Assembly: GCF_026151205.1 (NCBI RefSeq)
Contig: NC_087077.1
Span: forward strand, 620,001 to 684,000
DNA from: Bolinopsis microptera
Taxonomy: Eukaryota; Ctenophora; Tentaculata; Lobata; Bolinopsidae
Direction: 5' to 3'
DNA: 64,000 nt
Position 1 is the stretch's first letter. Each line of letters opens with the position of its first letter. Below the pieces are notes generated by a model. The model saw only the letters and a program-made list of their open reading frames with translations, did no database searches and was not told where the DNA came from. The translations under genes were made by a program, and so were the position numbers. Below, in pieces: positions 12,501 to 27,500 of this stretch.

Positions 12501-15500
12501 GGCCATGAGGAGAGCCATGGTCACAGGAATGGAAAACATTATTACAGATGAAGGAGAGCCATGAGGAGAGCCATGGTCACAGGAATAGAAAACATTATTA
12601 CAGATGAAGTAAGGGCGGGGTTGTCTCGACAATGTTTACACGTAGGGACTGCCCAATTTAGTTAAAGCTATAAAATGTGACCGAGAAGTTTCATCCGCAC
12701 TTGATATTATGAATCACGGAATTCTAGAAGTTGTATTGAATCAAGCTTTTTAGCCGAATACGAAGGTTTAAATACTGAAGTTAATTAATTATGAACACAT
12801 AAATGTGCCATGTTTACCTTGAGGAATTTACTGCTGTCTTTACTGCTACCCTCTTCCTCTCCTTTAAGTTGAGCTTGTTTTATTCTCAGTCTAGCACGGA
12901 GTTTCTTCCTTTCTGCCTCTTTATCTTCTGGAAACAACAGGCGAATAAATGCCAGATAAAATAAAACATACACATAGCTTCTAGTGTTAAGATTGATCAT
13001 CCCTATTAGCATAGAAACATCGTCTATTTTATCTAAAGATCTAGTTCTTACTCTGAGGCATTGTCTCGGCTGAAGGTTTAAGTCCGGCAACTTTTCGTTG
13101 GTTGTAGAGAGAAAAGTCCACATTATAAAACTCAGCTCCACTTCCCTTGACTTCCGGCGGAGGTTTATCCGGCATGACCAGACTTGGGTTATCGTCTGTA
13201 TTCAGGTTCTGGAGGAGGAATTCAAATCTTAATGACAGAAACCGTTTCTTTTCGTGTATTGAGTATTGAGGCTGTTTTTAATGTTTAGTCGTGACCCCAA
13301 ACTGAATTAATGTTTGAGTTTCGACGAAAGAAAAAGAAAGAATTTATCGTCAAAATGTTTACATAATTATAAAAAGTGAGTTGTCTCTGACCTTGAGTTG
13401 TTTAAGTTCCCAGATGCTGGCTGGAAGAGCCACCAACTGATTCCCACTCAGGTTCATCTGCTTGAGACTATTACATTTACATAAACTGTCAGGAATGCAA
13501 GTCAGGAGGTTGCGAGCTGCCATGAACACTTCCTGAAATGGAGAAACCAATTACCAGGACAGATTAACTGAACTATATAGTATATAAATTGTACATAGTT
13601 CAAACTTTTGCAAACGCACTAGTCGTTAGTTCGTACACTTTTCACTGTCTTGTTCTGAGAAGGAACGCAGCGGAGATTTATAAGGTTGCCTGCAAACACC
13701 GACAAAAGAAGAATTATGAACTGTTAACGAGAAAACAATTGAAGATGTACTTAATGGCTACCTTTCTGAACAAATATTAAGGGGTATCGTAGATGATATT
13801 ATAAGCTTATGAGCATTGGACCGTGGCCGTGGGTAGAAAAAACCTTAACCTTGTTGGCTGTTGCCTGCACAAGAGCAATTCTAACTGCACATCCACATTT
13901 TTTGGGAACAAACTGAAATGAATCATATCTGCACAATATTATGTTATCTGCACACTTAACTTTTCTCAAGGCATGCATTGGACAGTGGGTACTAACCAGG
14001 TTTTGAAGTTTTCCAATCAGGGAGGGTACTCCTTCAAACGTGATCTGATTACCTGAACAGATTACTGTTAACATTTAAGTGGAGTCCAGGGAGTTAGCAG
14101 GGATCAAAACACGACGAATTTTACCAGAGTGTGATCTGTGTATGACATTTCATTTCTTGCCCAAATGCACCACATTTTTTTGCATCCAGGTTTAGCTGGC
14201 AGGTTTCTACCACCAAGAAACCTTGCTGGGAACGTGGACCTGTGCTAGCTAAGTATCAGCATACTCATACTCAGTATATTTTGGGCAGTGACTTAATCTT
14301 GTTCTAGTTTATTCCCTTATTGCTTGAAACTTCCACCAATGCACGTGCAGTTACCGGTACTTAATCTAATCTTAACTTTTTAATTAATCTTAACTTATAA
14401 ATTGATCATCAATTCATTATCAGTTGTAATTTCATTAAATTGCAAAGAAACACAATTTTACAACATTTGATAAGTTCGTTAGCATTTATTAACCATTAAA
14501 AAAACAATAATAATAATAATATGTCACAGCTCATAGCGCGTGTCATAAAATCAAAACATAGCGTTTAAAATATCCGTGCTTACTGCTCAGTTGGTCACAA
14601 AACAGTTGGTCACAAAACCTGCTCAGTTGGTCACAAAACCTGCTCAGTTGGTCACAAAACCTGCTCAGTTGGTCACAAAACCTGCTCAGTTGGTCACAAA
14701 ACCAAGTGTTAGGTCACAAAACCAAGTGTTTGGTAGGAATTGTCAAACTATTTGAGGCTAGGTTACCAGATTTTGAACTGGAGCTGGAATAAGATTTAAC
14801 AAGCTTCACTGGTTTAATATTATCACTCGGTTTCAAATCTTCGATAGGTAAATTCACATCGCCGTTAGCTTTGATATCACTGACAAATGTGATATCTTCG
14901 CTATTTTCAAGCGCTGTAGTTCCTGAAGCTTGTCTAGGCATGTCTATATGAGCTGATATGTTGTTGTGTTCACTGGAAAGTTTTGACAAATCTTCGACAG
15001 ATATATCGCTGTGTGTCGAGTGATATTCGTCATCGGATGAATCAACAAAATGACGAATTACAGGTGATTCCTGATTAACAAGCGACAAAACATCTTTTTC
15101 AGACGACATTAGGATCTCGCTATCACGAGGTAACACTTCGTTCTCCTTGATATCTAGATCCGTATCATCCGTCCATTCTATATTTCTGGCTTGAAGGTGA
15201 GGGGGGACTATTCTAGAAGTCCTCTGTAACAAAGATCTCGCTTCCTTCCCTTCACCTCATCATCCGTGGCCTCGTCAGACCATTCTAGTTGGTTTTTAGG
15301 GAGGACTCTAGTTCTCCTGGAATCCACTCGTTTTGGCGGTGTATAATTATGTTCTGAAGATTGAGGTGTTTCCTTGTATTTAACATGTTTCAAGTAAAGT
15401 GATGACGATGAAGACGAGGAGAAGGAGGGTGTTAATGATCTCTCATTATGGATGATCACTTCATCGTTAATCGGACTAGACCCTTTACTCCGAATAACGC

Positions 15501-18500
15501 TCACATACCGCTCACAGTTCAGTAAAATATGGCTTTTTGAGGTCTCTCCCGACCTCCCGAGTCCGCTTTCTACAGAATCTCTAGAGTCTACTCTCTCAAG
15601 TCCACTCTCTACAGAACCTCTAGAGTCTACTCTCTCAAGTCCACTCTCTACGGAACCTCTAGAGTCTACTCTCTCAAGTCCACTCTCTACGGAGTCTGAT
15701 GATGAAGAGTCTGGCGAGATGTCCTGGCTGTCACCTCTGTCACTGTCACATACAACACTATCAGGAAGCTCAATCGTTACAATCTCATCTAGAGATAACG
15801 CTCTCCTCAGTTTTAATGACACCGAAAGTCTGTGAGAGGAGATAACCCTGTCTGAAGTGGTCCTCATAAGAGGAGGACAGGACTGGTGGGGAAGGGTTGG
15901 AGTGTTGGGGAGAGAAACATTGGGGCTGCAGTGCGGGATTAAACCGTTCATTAAACGGGCATAGTTGGGCTTCTGAATCCTGCACGGTGTAGCAGTAGCA
16001 GGTGACTGACAGAGCAAACGCACCCATTACAATCAACAGGATGATAACGATGATGATGATGGTGGTGGGGGTAGGGGAGGAGGAAATGTAGTACAACACG
16101 TTACTCTTCTCTTTCTCGCCTGACGACATGATCACCTGACACTGACTGGAGATTTCCGGATTATTCTGGAGATTTCCGGATTATTCTGGAGGTTTCCGGA
16201 TTATTCTGGAGGTTTCCGGATTAGTTGAAAATAAGAGGGTAGGTTTATCTTGGTTTATGAAAGTTGGAAGAAGAAGGAGTGTGGTGTACGCTATGTGTAG
16301 TGGAGAAAGGAAGAGGTGCTATCCTGGCTACTGAGAGAGCGTTACAATAACACATCATGTTGTCATGTCTGGTTTCTTCGCTGAGAGTGGTAATTACACG
16401 TAACACTTAGAGTAACGTTACACTGAGAGTGGTACACTTAATTACACGTAAAACTTAGAGTAACGTTACACTGATAGCTAATATACGAGTGTGACTATTA
16501 TTAAACAGCGGTAAACAAAAAGATGAGTAAATAAACAAATGATTGCCAAATTAACTAACAAAGTATAATAACGATCTCATCGATTAACAATAACATCTAT
16601 CACTACACCTCGTCGATGAAGAAACAAATGGTCGTGACTTACAACCGATTGCAACGACGGAAAAGTAAGGCGACTGTATAATACACACATATTTTAAACA
16701 TTTGCGAGCGTGTTGATGGACAAGTGGAAGCAGCTGATAAGACTATTTGAAACAGTAACAGCTATTTAACGTCTACTCGATCTTCGTCAGACTCCCCTGC
16801 TAGATGTTGAAATTGTTTACTTTTTAAAAAGCACAACAAAATCAACACCAGCCGCTTGGACAAACGGATAATAGTACATGTACACAGCCACCTTGTTACC
16901 ATCCGTCATATAACAAGTACACACAATAGGACGGATCATCACCGGAGACTGCGAAGAAGAAAAGAGGAACAATTAAAACTGCCAGCAATCAAGGGACGAC
17001 ACTGTCTGAAGTTGGAAATAATTCACGTGTCGAAAAAGAACAATCAACAAAAATACACGATTTAATGTTAACAAATACACGTGCTAAACCAATGTGTTGT
17101 AACAACGTGTGTAAACTAGCTGTCAAAAGCTATGCATGTCACAAATTACTTGCGAGAATTTGTCGTATAGCACTGGTGCAAGTTGAATATATAATGTTAG
17201 TCGTATAAACTACACGATATACGGTATTACACACTGTAGTTAGTACTTGTACTGACTGTACTACTAATTGAAGACAAGACTCCAGTTCCCTTTCTCCTTC
17301 CGGTTTGGGTGTTTGAGGGTGTATAACAGTTGATGTGGCGCTGTTCCAGAACCAGGACAACATGTTTGAGCGCTGTTCAAGAACCGGGACAACATGTTCG
17401 AGCAGCAATGAATAATGGACCAGGCCAGATGATGCATCTTGTAGTTAACCAAGTAAACCAACTATCCTAACACTGACCGAGAGTTTAATTATCGGTTCCT
17501 GAAATGCTAATTATACACTACAATGACGTCTTTGGCCATGTGGATTGTCGTAAGAAGGGTGTTACAAAGGCACCGTGATTATTATTATGTTCAACACGTA
17601 CGGAAGAGAGTTAGTTACAAGTGTTGTCAGTCTGGGTTGGACTCTGAAGTTGATCTAAGGATCTTATTAAACTAAGACATGAAAACAAGAAGATATAATT
17701 GTGTTATTTCCTGTGATCTTAGGAACCACTTTCGATTGAAAACACTATAACTAAAGCATGACATGATATTGTATAATAATATGACCCCTGCGCGGCGGTT
17801 GAAAGAGAACATTTCCGAGAATTGTTAAGGGGTGTATGTGCTATCTGTGGGGGTTCTAATTTGAGAATGAGGACACAAACACATTTCTTGGCGCTTTTTC
17901 CAAAAACTGGATGTCAGAATACCAAAACATAAGGTATGTTTATGCTAACTGCCCAACGTGATCTCATACTTTTAATATTCAAGCGTTACAAAATGAAATG
18001 ACCTAGTAATATAGTACCAAGTGCCTCAAACATAAGTAAAAGGGTCCTGCTCGGTGACCGACAACTAAGAACCTCTCATTCCGGGCTCCCACAGGTATCA
18101 CATCACATGGCCCAATCAGTGACGTATCATTTGGGATGTGATCCATATTCTAACAATCCTAACAGCCGGACAACGGAGAACCTGAGTAGGGTTCACAAAG
18201 AAAGCTCAAACCTTTGACAAACCTACGATCACATACTGACATACTAACCATGAAAACTTTAGCTTCAAAATATAAACTTTTGGGAAAACCTGTATATATG
18301 CAGTATTTGCTGATTTTAATTATAATATAATCAAGTTTATTTTTCTAGTGTAGTAAGTTGTCATCCAGCCACACAATAAGCAACTTATATTGCAGTTTTA
18401 TCAATTAGTTTATCAAAATATGTCATTGTAATTTTGCATGGCTGAAATGTAACGCTTGATAAATATATAATAATTAATTGAATTTTCAAATAAAAAATTA

Positions 18501-21500
18501 ACTTACTCTGCCCTAATGTTAATGAAGCATAATAATGATTAAAATAAATCCCGGTTGATAATCTGATAAGGCACCGAAGTACTAGCACCGAAGTAATAGC
18601 AAACGCTCGCTACTTGCTTTTTCTTTTTATGGCAAAAATTTGAAAAGTTCCTCGAAATTTGAGGTCAGATATCAAAAGTTAAATTTATCATGACGACCTC
18701 GCCTATTCTTAAACTCATTAGTGAAAGCAAAAAATCGTATCTATAAAGTCCGCCCTTTTTTCTTCCTAGTAGATGTGTTAAAAATGACTTCAGATACAAC
18801 AGCACTTTTACTTCTTATTCGTCACTAAACCTACTTTAAACGCGTATCAATTAAAGTTCTCCATTACAAAGTTCTCCCACATATCATACCCCGGATAAAT
18901 TGTTCTGAGAACTGTTATCCATGTTGCTGAGCAAAACACTTCTTGATGTACTCCTCTGACGTATAGTCCGTGTATAGTGTATAGTGTATAGTCCGTGTAT
19001 AGTGTATAGTGTGATACAACAAGCCATCTTATCTACTCAACAGCACTTGTAATATGAGTAGAGATAAGGAAGAGCTAATTACCTTAATTACTAATTAGCA
19101 ATAACATTCTAGAGTGTGTGAAAAGTATATCCGCCACTAATCGGAAGTACTGCGGAGGAGTACTGAATGTTATTTGGCTCGCCTTTTAGTTTAAAAGCTT
19201 CTATATCACATGAAAAAAGCGTTAAGTCGCGCTCACTTTACTTTTATACCGTTACGGGATGTAAGAAACCAAAAAAGTAAAACAGTTCTATTTACAAAAT
19301 CACAAGAAGTAAAAAAACAAACAATGTGCCAACCAACCGACCAATCCTTGGTGTTCATAGTAAGACTGATAATTCAGGGTCATTATAAAATGCGGTTAAC
19401 GCTTGAGAAAAAGGTAGGCAATACTTAACACTTTAGATAAACTGAGTCCTATTGGACAAAAATATCATGACCTTATAATAGGTCAATAATGGAGCAGCGC
19501 AAGGCATCAAATATCAGTAATTACACATACAACAACTCGGGAATATTAACTAATTAGTTGACGATACGTCTCACTTAACTGATATCTAGTTTAAGGGCAC
19601 GTGACGTCATTAGGGCACGTGACGTCATTATCACCTTAAAATAAAATTACTGCTTGACCTGCACACAAATAACGGCACTCTTATATCAAGAATTACTGAT
19701 ACACTCAAATACTTTATAATTACAAAATCAAACTATTAAAACAGTAGGGTCCTAGATTTAATTGCATCCAATTAACTGATCGAAAAGGAGTCACACTTGC
19801 ACTTCTGACATATCTTCTTTTTCTAGATCGGAGTAAAGGAAGTTGAAAATTCTCGCGGAGTCGCTCGAGTCTAAAAGAATCAATCTACCGGCAAATAAAA
19901 AGCTTGACTAAAACATATGTACTTTTAAACCACGAAATTTGTCTCAAAGCTAAAAACACAATAATTTGTCACGTGATACATATTCAGGAACTTTGCCGGA
20001 AATTCATAGTCGGTTAATTAATTATGGGATTATTTTGGTAGTAAGATGTGTCCTGCACGTACGGTTCATACTATTTTCCATAGAACCAATAGCAATATAA
20101 TGAATAGCGAGTCGTGCTTATCAAACAGTTGTTGAATCCATCCTCTCAAACGTAGCTGTAGGGATCCTGAATCTACTAAGATTCTCCACAGTAGTCTCAG
20201 TTGGATGTTGTGCTGCGTACTTTTCTGCGTACATTATAGCATTATCACCATTATTGGGTGCGGTAGGGTGGATGGCTTGGGTGGGCATTGTGGCGCTGTG
20301 ATACTGCTTTGGCACATTGACGTTGTGGTCGTATTTGGACATATCTGCGTGGCGGTTATCTTTAGACATATCTGCGTGGTGGTAATCTTTGGACATATCT
20401 GCGTGGCGGTAATCTTTGGACATATCTGCATGGCGGTAATCTTTGGACATATCTGCGTGGTGGTAATCTTTGGACATATCTGCGTGGTGGTTATCTTTAG
20501 ACATATCTGCGTGGTGGTAATCTTTGGACATATCTGCGTGGTGGTAATCTTTGGACATATCTGCGTGGTGGTAATCTTTAGATATATCAGGATATTGGCT
20601 ATCTTTGGACATATGGGGATGATGGCCACGTATGAACACATCAGGGTTATGGACATCCCTGGCTAGATCGGGGTTTTTTCCATTTTTGACAGTTATATCG
20701 GGTACATCAGCAGAGTGACTATATTTGGGCATACTGGTGGTTTTGTTCTGCACATCAGGGACCCTCTTGAAGCTGTTTGTCTGCACAGATACAGGTTTGT
20801 CGGGTTTTTTCGATTGGTACGTTAAGGCTCGCGGAGGCTTACCGCACTTCCAGCAGATACTCCAACAGAAGCATAGAGAGCAGATCAGGAAAATTACAAG
20901 GAATACAATTATGACTTCATCAACGAGCTCTGCCCCTCCAACCGTTATAGACATCCTGAACTGAAATCAATTGAAACTTATTATTAGATATCTGAAAAGT
21001 TATTACAATCTTTGTTGTCTATGTAAATCGTGCTCGATGTAAATCTGTTCTCGATGTAAACTGTAAAATTATACAAGCAGAAACTGTTGATAAATACTCT
21101 CAAACTAGACGTTAAATGAATAAGCTTGAATCTCAAGCAAACGATGCATGGTTCATCTTCAACAAGAAAGTACGGAAGGAAAATGACTCTGAGAGTAGAC
21201 AGTAGTTTGAAATTTGCTGTAAGGTCACACGGCGGAGAAACATTACCTAGAACTGAAGGACAGTGTGTTTGATCATAGAGTAAAATGATGCCAGCGAACT
21301 AAATTTTGTACTCAAAGTAAGAATTGTCTCAAATCCGAGTAAGATCCCTACAGTATTCTGACATCGAGTAACAGTATCTGACTGAATATGATACCGTTGA
21401 TGATCGTAAGTCTGTAAGTGTAACTGGGAGGAAATCGAAATACCAGTGACGTAAAACACTCGTGAGCTCCTTCATAAAACTCTTATTTTGGAATAGCAGA

Positions 21501-24500
21501 TAACAACGATATGTCATATGCTTTAAATAATTCTGGAATAATAGAGGCTAGTTGATGCATGCATTGCACAATGCACCTATATCTAAACCCTATACTTATT
21601 AATGGCCATTCGAGAACCTTGCCACTTACCGTAAAAAATGACCTGGTAACAGATCCAATTTAACTTACGTTTATCAAGCGTAAAGGGGCATAAATTAGAA
21701 CGTAAATATGGGAGGCAATGAGAATAGTAAAACAGTTGTTTTTATATGAGCTGGTGATAAACTTTACTGCTCCTATCTTAAAGCTACCACCTCTCACCAA
21801 TCAACTGCCGAATACTACAACATTAAATTCTAAATGAATTTTAGCTATGAGTTATTTTGATATTATATGATCTTATGTCATTGCTTAATACTTACTCAAA
21901 GAAGAATTTTGTTTTAAATTGGCTGTTTGTGTGCATTAGTCAGAGACGACATTCAAATCGGCATAATGATCCAGCTAATATGAACAAAATATTTATTCCG
22001 AACTGGATATTTTGCATGTGGCTTTAGAATTGTCACAAATCTTTGCAATATACGAAACGCACAAATTTGTAACCATGGGGTATTAAATAGGATGACTAAA
22101 AGAATTTGTTCTCACTCACCATTAAGATATAGCCTTTTTAACTTCGTCAGTTTACAGATACATGCCTGAAATTTTATTCGTCAACAGTGCAAAATAACAA
22201 TAGAAATACGTTTACACAACCTGAAATTTAAAATACACATAGTAACATACCAATCTTTACAGTATATAGTAGTGCTAAAACCAAACACAATACTTGAATT
22301 TAAATAAGGATTAAAGTGCAAACTTACTGGAATGTCTTTCAGCTTGTTTTCAGTTAAGTTGAGAGTTATTAGTTCAGTCCAACATTCTGAAGCAAATTGG
22401 AAATATAATGATGGTTAAATTCTGAATATTCAGTGGTTACCGAACTTTATACAGCACGATTCGAAAACGTTAACAAACATTTCACGAATTGTGACGAGAA
22501 TTCATTATGGTCACACCTAAATTTCCTAGGAAGCTCCTAAACTTTGGAAGTATGGAGGTTTTTATTAGATGTACTCGTACGGTACGACCTGAATTGGCTA
22601 TATTTTCAAAATTTCTCTTACCAGTAAGCGAGGACATTTCACTGATTTCGTTGTGACTAAAGTTGGCTCGTTTCAGATTCTCCAGCCGATATACTGGTTC
22701 GGGTACGCGGGTCAGTTTGTTGTAGGATAGATCTATCTCGGTCAAACTTGCAAGCTTATCAAACTCCGATGGTATATTGTTGATCCCTCTCTGAAATGGC
22801 ACATACTCAGTTTTTTTGTAACCCGATTATGAAATATTATATCATGTCATTAAACTCATTATCGAAATAAGATAGTTTACAATGGACTTTCTTAATAATT
22901 GTGTGTCTTTGTTATTGTGGTCTAGACAGATTATGGTAAAACTTTTACCCATGCATATTGTGTGATATTTTTGAGGATATGTCTCTTGTACAACTCTACT
23001 CGGCTTCACACAATGAAATAATATGTATCTTGGTGCAATTGTAAAGAATGAAAACAAACACATGTGCTTTTTAATATATTTTATTTGTGGACGTACGTGC
23101 GCGGCTCAAATTTCTGATGTTGACTGTAACAAAAAGTACTCATAACTTGTGTCACGCGTTACATAAAACTCTACAAAAATAATATTATCAGTAGATGTTC
23201 AGATCCGAAATAGCTCAAAAGTTAGGTGCGCTAGGAAATTAACATCGATAAATTATACTGTTCGGAGAAAACTTGTTCACACAAAGACATGTCAAATGGT
23301 TAACGTAGTTATCGGCAAATATCTGCAAACCAAATAACTGCTGAAATCAAATGAGTGTATTACTGGGATAAGGTTCACCAATATAGCCTCTGATAGGGGC
23401 TAGGGCCCTGTCTGTTCTGTCTACAATAAAGCCTCTGAGCCTCTGATAGGGGCTAGGGCCCTGTCTGTTCTGTCTACAATATAGCCTCTGAGCCTCTGAT
23501 AGGGGCTAGAGCCCTGTCTGTTCTGTCTACAATATAGCCTCTGATAGGGGCTAGGGCCCTGTCTGTTCTGTCTACAATATAGCCTCTGAGCCCCTGATAG
23601 GGGCTAGGGCCCTGTCTGTTCTGTCTACAATATAGCCTCTGAGCCTCTGATAGGGACTAGGGCCCTGTCTGTTCTGTCTACAATAAAGCCTCTGAGCCTC
23701 TGATAGGGGCTAGGGCCCTGTCTGTTCTGTCTACAATATAGCCTCTGAGCCTCTGATAGGGGCTAGGGCCCTGTCTGTTCTGTCTACAATATAGCCTCTG
23801 AGCCCCTGATAGGGGCTAGGGCCCTGTCTGTTCTGTCTACAATATAGCCTCTGAGCCTCTGATAGGGACTAGGGCCCTGTCTGTTCTGTCTACAATAAAG
23901 CCTCTGAGCCTCTGATAGGGGCTAGGGCCCTGTCTGTTCTGTCTACAATATAGCCTCTGAGCCTCTGATAGGGGCTAGAGCCCTGTCTGTTCTGTCTACA
24001 ATATAGCCTCTGAGCCCCTGATAGGGGCTAGGGCCCTGTCTGTTCTGTCTACAATATAGCCTCTGAGCCTCTGATAGGGGCTAGGGCCCTGTCTGTTCTG
24101 TCACCAATAAAGCCTCTGAGCCTCTGATAGGGGCTGGGGCCCTGTCTGTTCTGTCTACAATAAAGCCTCTGAGCCTCTGATAGGGGTTAGGGCCCTGTCT
24201 GTTCTGTCTACAATAAAGCCTCTGAGCCTGTGATAGGGGCTAGGGCCCTGTCTGTTCTGTCTACAATATAGCCTCTGAGCCTCTGATAGGGGCTAGGGCC
24301 CTGTCTGTTCTGTCTACAATAAAGCCTCTGAGCCTCTGATAGGGGTTAGGGCCCTGTCTATTCTGTCTACAATAAAGCCTCTGAGCCTGTGATAGGGGCT
24401 AGGGCCCTGTCTGTTCTGTCTACAATATAGCCTCTGAGCCTCTGATAGGGGTTAGGGCCCTGTCTGTTCTGTCTACAATATAGCCTCTGAGCCTCTGATA

Positions 24501-27500
24501 GGGGCTAGGGCCCTGTCTGTTCTGTCACCAATAAAGCCTCTGAGCCTCTGATAGGGGCTGGGGCCCTGTCTGTTCTGTCTACAATATAGCCTCTGAGCCT
24601 CTGATAGGGGCTAGGGCCCTGTCTGTTCTGTCTACAATATGTTGTCGCTCAGGATATATTATGACAGTGTATTATTACATACATCCCACATACATGTTAC
24701 ATGGCGAGATCTCCATCCAAAAGGATTAGTCTGCGTCGACTGCGTCATTACTTTGTATTATACAACTTCGGCATTCATTTAAGCTCTTCCTAGGCCTGCC
24801 TCTTGATCTCTTCCCATGCTTGGGTTTCCATTCAAGTAAATAGTTGGGTAACCGATCTTCAGGCATTCTACTGACATGTCCAAACCAACGCAGCCATTTT
24901 GTTGTTATTATGTCAGCAAGAGTAGTTATTGATTCCCTTCTTAAAACATCCTCATTACTTACTCGATGGAACCACCTCACTCTCAGGATTCTTCTTAAGC
25001 AGTACTGATGGAAAGACTCTAATCTTCTTGTCTGCACTTGAGTCGTGTTCCATATCTCACATCCATAGGTCAGAATGGTAAGAACAGCTGCGATGTAGAT
25101 TCGCACTTTGTTGTTAATGCTTATGTTCTTATTCTTCCAAATGTTGTTGAGTTGGTTAAAAGCAAAGTGTATTATACTGTATATATATGTATCATAATGA
25201 AATTGAATTGCTCTTTTTCTGAACTGAGGAGTAATATTCAAAAATAAGTATTGATCTACACAAATCGACGGCTAAAACCCAATTGTAACAATGTTTGGAT
25301 GTATATACATAGTAGATCTATATTATTGGAGTAATTATTCATAATTGCAAAAACTGTGGAAAAAACGCGCGAACCGAACCCTTATGCTACAAGCGACTGA
25401 GCTAATTGGGAAATACTAAATTAGCAATATTTAAAGCTACATACATTAAACGTGTGATGAGGTGTACATACATTCAACTTATCTATGAACTAATTCACCG
25501 ACATGGATCAAGTTTGAATAATTAGATTTCTGCTAGAACACCTCTTGTATTTAGTAGATGTTCTCAACAAGAATAACACGAAATATCGTCCCAGTTCGTA
25601 CGCAAAATAGTGCACTGCCCCTTGTCGGGAGCGACAAGGGGCGACATTTGTAAAATTTTACTTACTATTTTGCTAGAACACCTCCTCATCTAATGAATTA
25701 CAGCAGTACTTGAATATTTGAATGTTATTTTATTTCGGTCTGTTTTCAGGTTGAGCAAGCAAATGAAAACAGTCCGAAAGCAGTTTTCTCCACGTTTCAT
25801 GCAATTTGATCACTTTTTGCGAAAAAAAAATTCGAATTTTCGAAATTCTTCTGACTCGAAAAATTGTTCACCCTGTTAATTGATAAATTGTTTGATTTTT
25901 CGCAGCATTTTAATCGGTTTAGAGATTCAGAGATTGGTGGTAAACCGGTATAGTATGGAGATCCAGGTATTACCTTATCTATCATGTTCCGTAATGAGAA
26001 GTTAATCACGTTAGACAACTTTAGACCTGGTTCACTCCTGTGCATGCCTCATACAGAACGTGGTGTAAATATTAGCCATTGTTGGACGTGAGGAGAGTGA
26101 GGACTCCTCAAACTACATTAAATTAATTCCTTCTGTAACGTCCTCAATTTAAAATAGACAGTTTTTGGGTTTTCCAAATAGTTTCTGATTATTCTGATTT
26201 GCGACAAATGATATTGCACTGTTAGGATAAACGACGTTTCAAAGTAACAACTTCTTATTCATGCTGACAAAATTGGTAAATATGTGAGAAAACTGTCTCA
26301 TAAAATTTATTAAACAAAAATGGCTAAACGACAACAAATTGTTCAAATACTCGACTAAAATTAGAATCAAAATCTATATATATACAACACTACTCGATCT
26401 GCTATTCAATAAACTTAAAACATCCACTAAACAGCAAGTACGTGATTGTGATCGTGTGATGGAATGACATGTACAGTGATAACAGATGATAAGATGTAAG
26501 TGATACCAGAAGATAAGGTAAAAGATACAATACATGTGAGATGGTGTATACACAATGTGAGTGAAAATATAGTGAGTGGTTACTGATTGTGAGCGAGATG
26601 TGAAAAAACATTAAAACTTACTACTGCTAGAAAACTTAAACTGTATGCAATAAAAAGGGAATGAAACTAAAATATCTAAAATTCTTCAGTACTAGCTATG
26701 ATAAAACGTTTAATAGTATCCAGTTCTTCTCTCTTGTTAACTGTAGGGTTCAGATTAATAATAAACATCGCTTCGAAAATCTTTCTTCTGACAGTATTGG
26801 GTTCAATTCTTAAAATATCTACTTCTAAACTGGGATTTAACCCCTCATGACAGCTCGAATAATGTATGGCAAAAGCTTGACTAACATTAGAAGGGGTAGC
26901 AGGGTAGGTAGTCAATTTAAAATGTAATAGATTTTTTCCCGATCCATGACTCAAAGTGCCGAAGGCACAAAAGAGTCAAGGACAAGGGTTAGCGAACGAG
27001 GTTTTTTTGTATATGGTAGCTTCGCGACCGTGCGAGCGTGCGTACATACGTGCCCGCGAACTGACCAAGTAAATTGTTAATTTCACCATGATATATACGT
27101 ATTCCACTAGGCACTAATTAATAGCATATTGTTATTATTATATTGTTAGTAAATTTACTATTTTGCACAGATCCGTGTCAGGTTGCATAAACGATAAAAA
27201 TAATCAATAAACATACGGTGACACGATTTTTAAATTCAATATGGAATTAACTGGGCGGCGCTCAGCCTGTCACTCCGCTATAGATCTGCATGCTTAATCT
27301 TATAAACAGCAAAGACTGGGGACCCAGGTTATATTGAATATAATAAAATAAGTCATCACGGATCGGGAAATTGAGCGGTTATCCACAAAAGAAAAGCGGC
27401 CGCATTTCTTGTTAATGTTGTAATTAGTTGAAAATACCTCATATTATACAATACGTGGTAGAGATGATTAATAAGTAATTGTACTGTCAAGAATATCAAA

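Noticed and set aside
12142..12632. Long minus-strand ORF as a separate protein
   Set aside because: It is the tandemly duplicated intron end and exon start of FLII, not an independent gene.
15452..15835. Plus-strand 127-codon ORF
   Set aside because: Antisense shadow of the 39-bp coding repeat in the nested gene.
17139..17461. Two overlapping minus-strand ORFs (65 and 89 codons)
   Set aside because: Caused by a short duplicated block; no splice context or family features.
20205..20666. Plus-strand 153-codon and minus-strand 140-codon ORFs
   Set aside because: Shadows of the 27-bp repeat; the 277-residue minus-strand frame has the membrane segment and start context.
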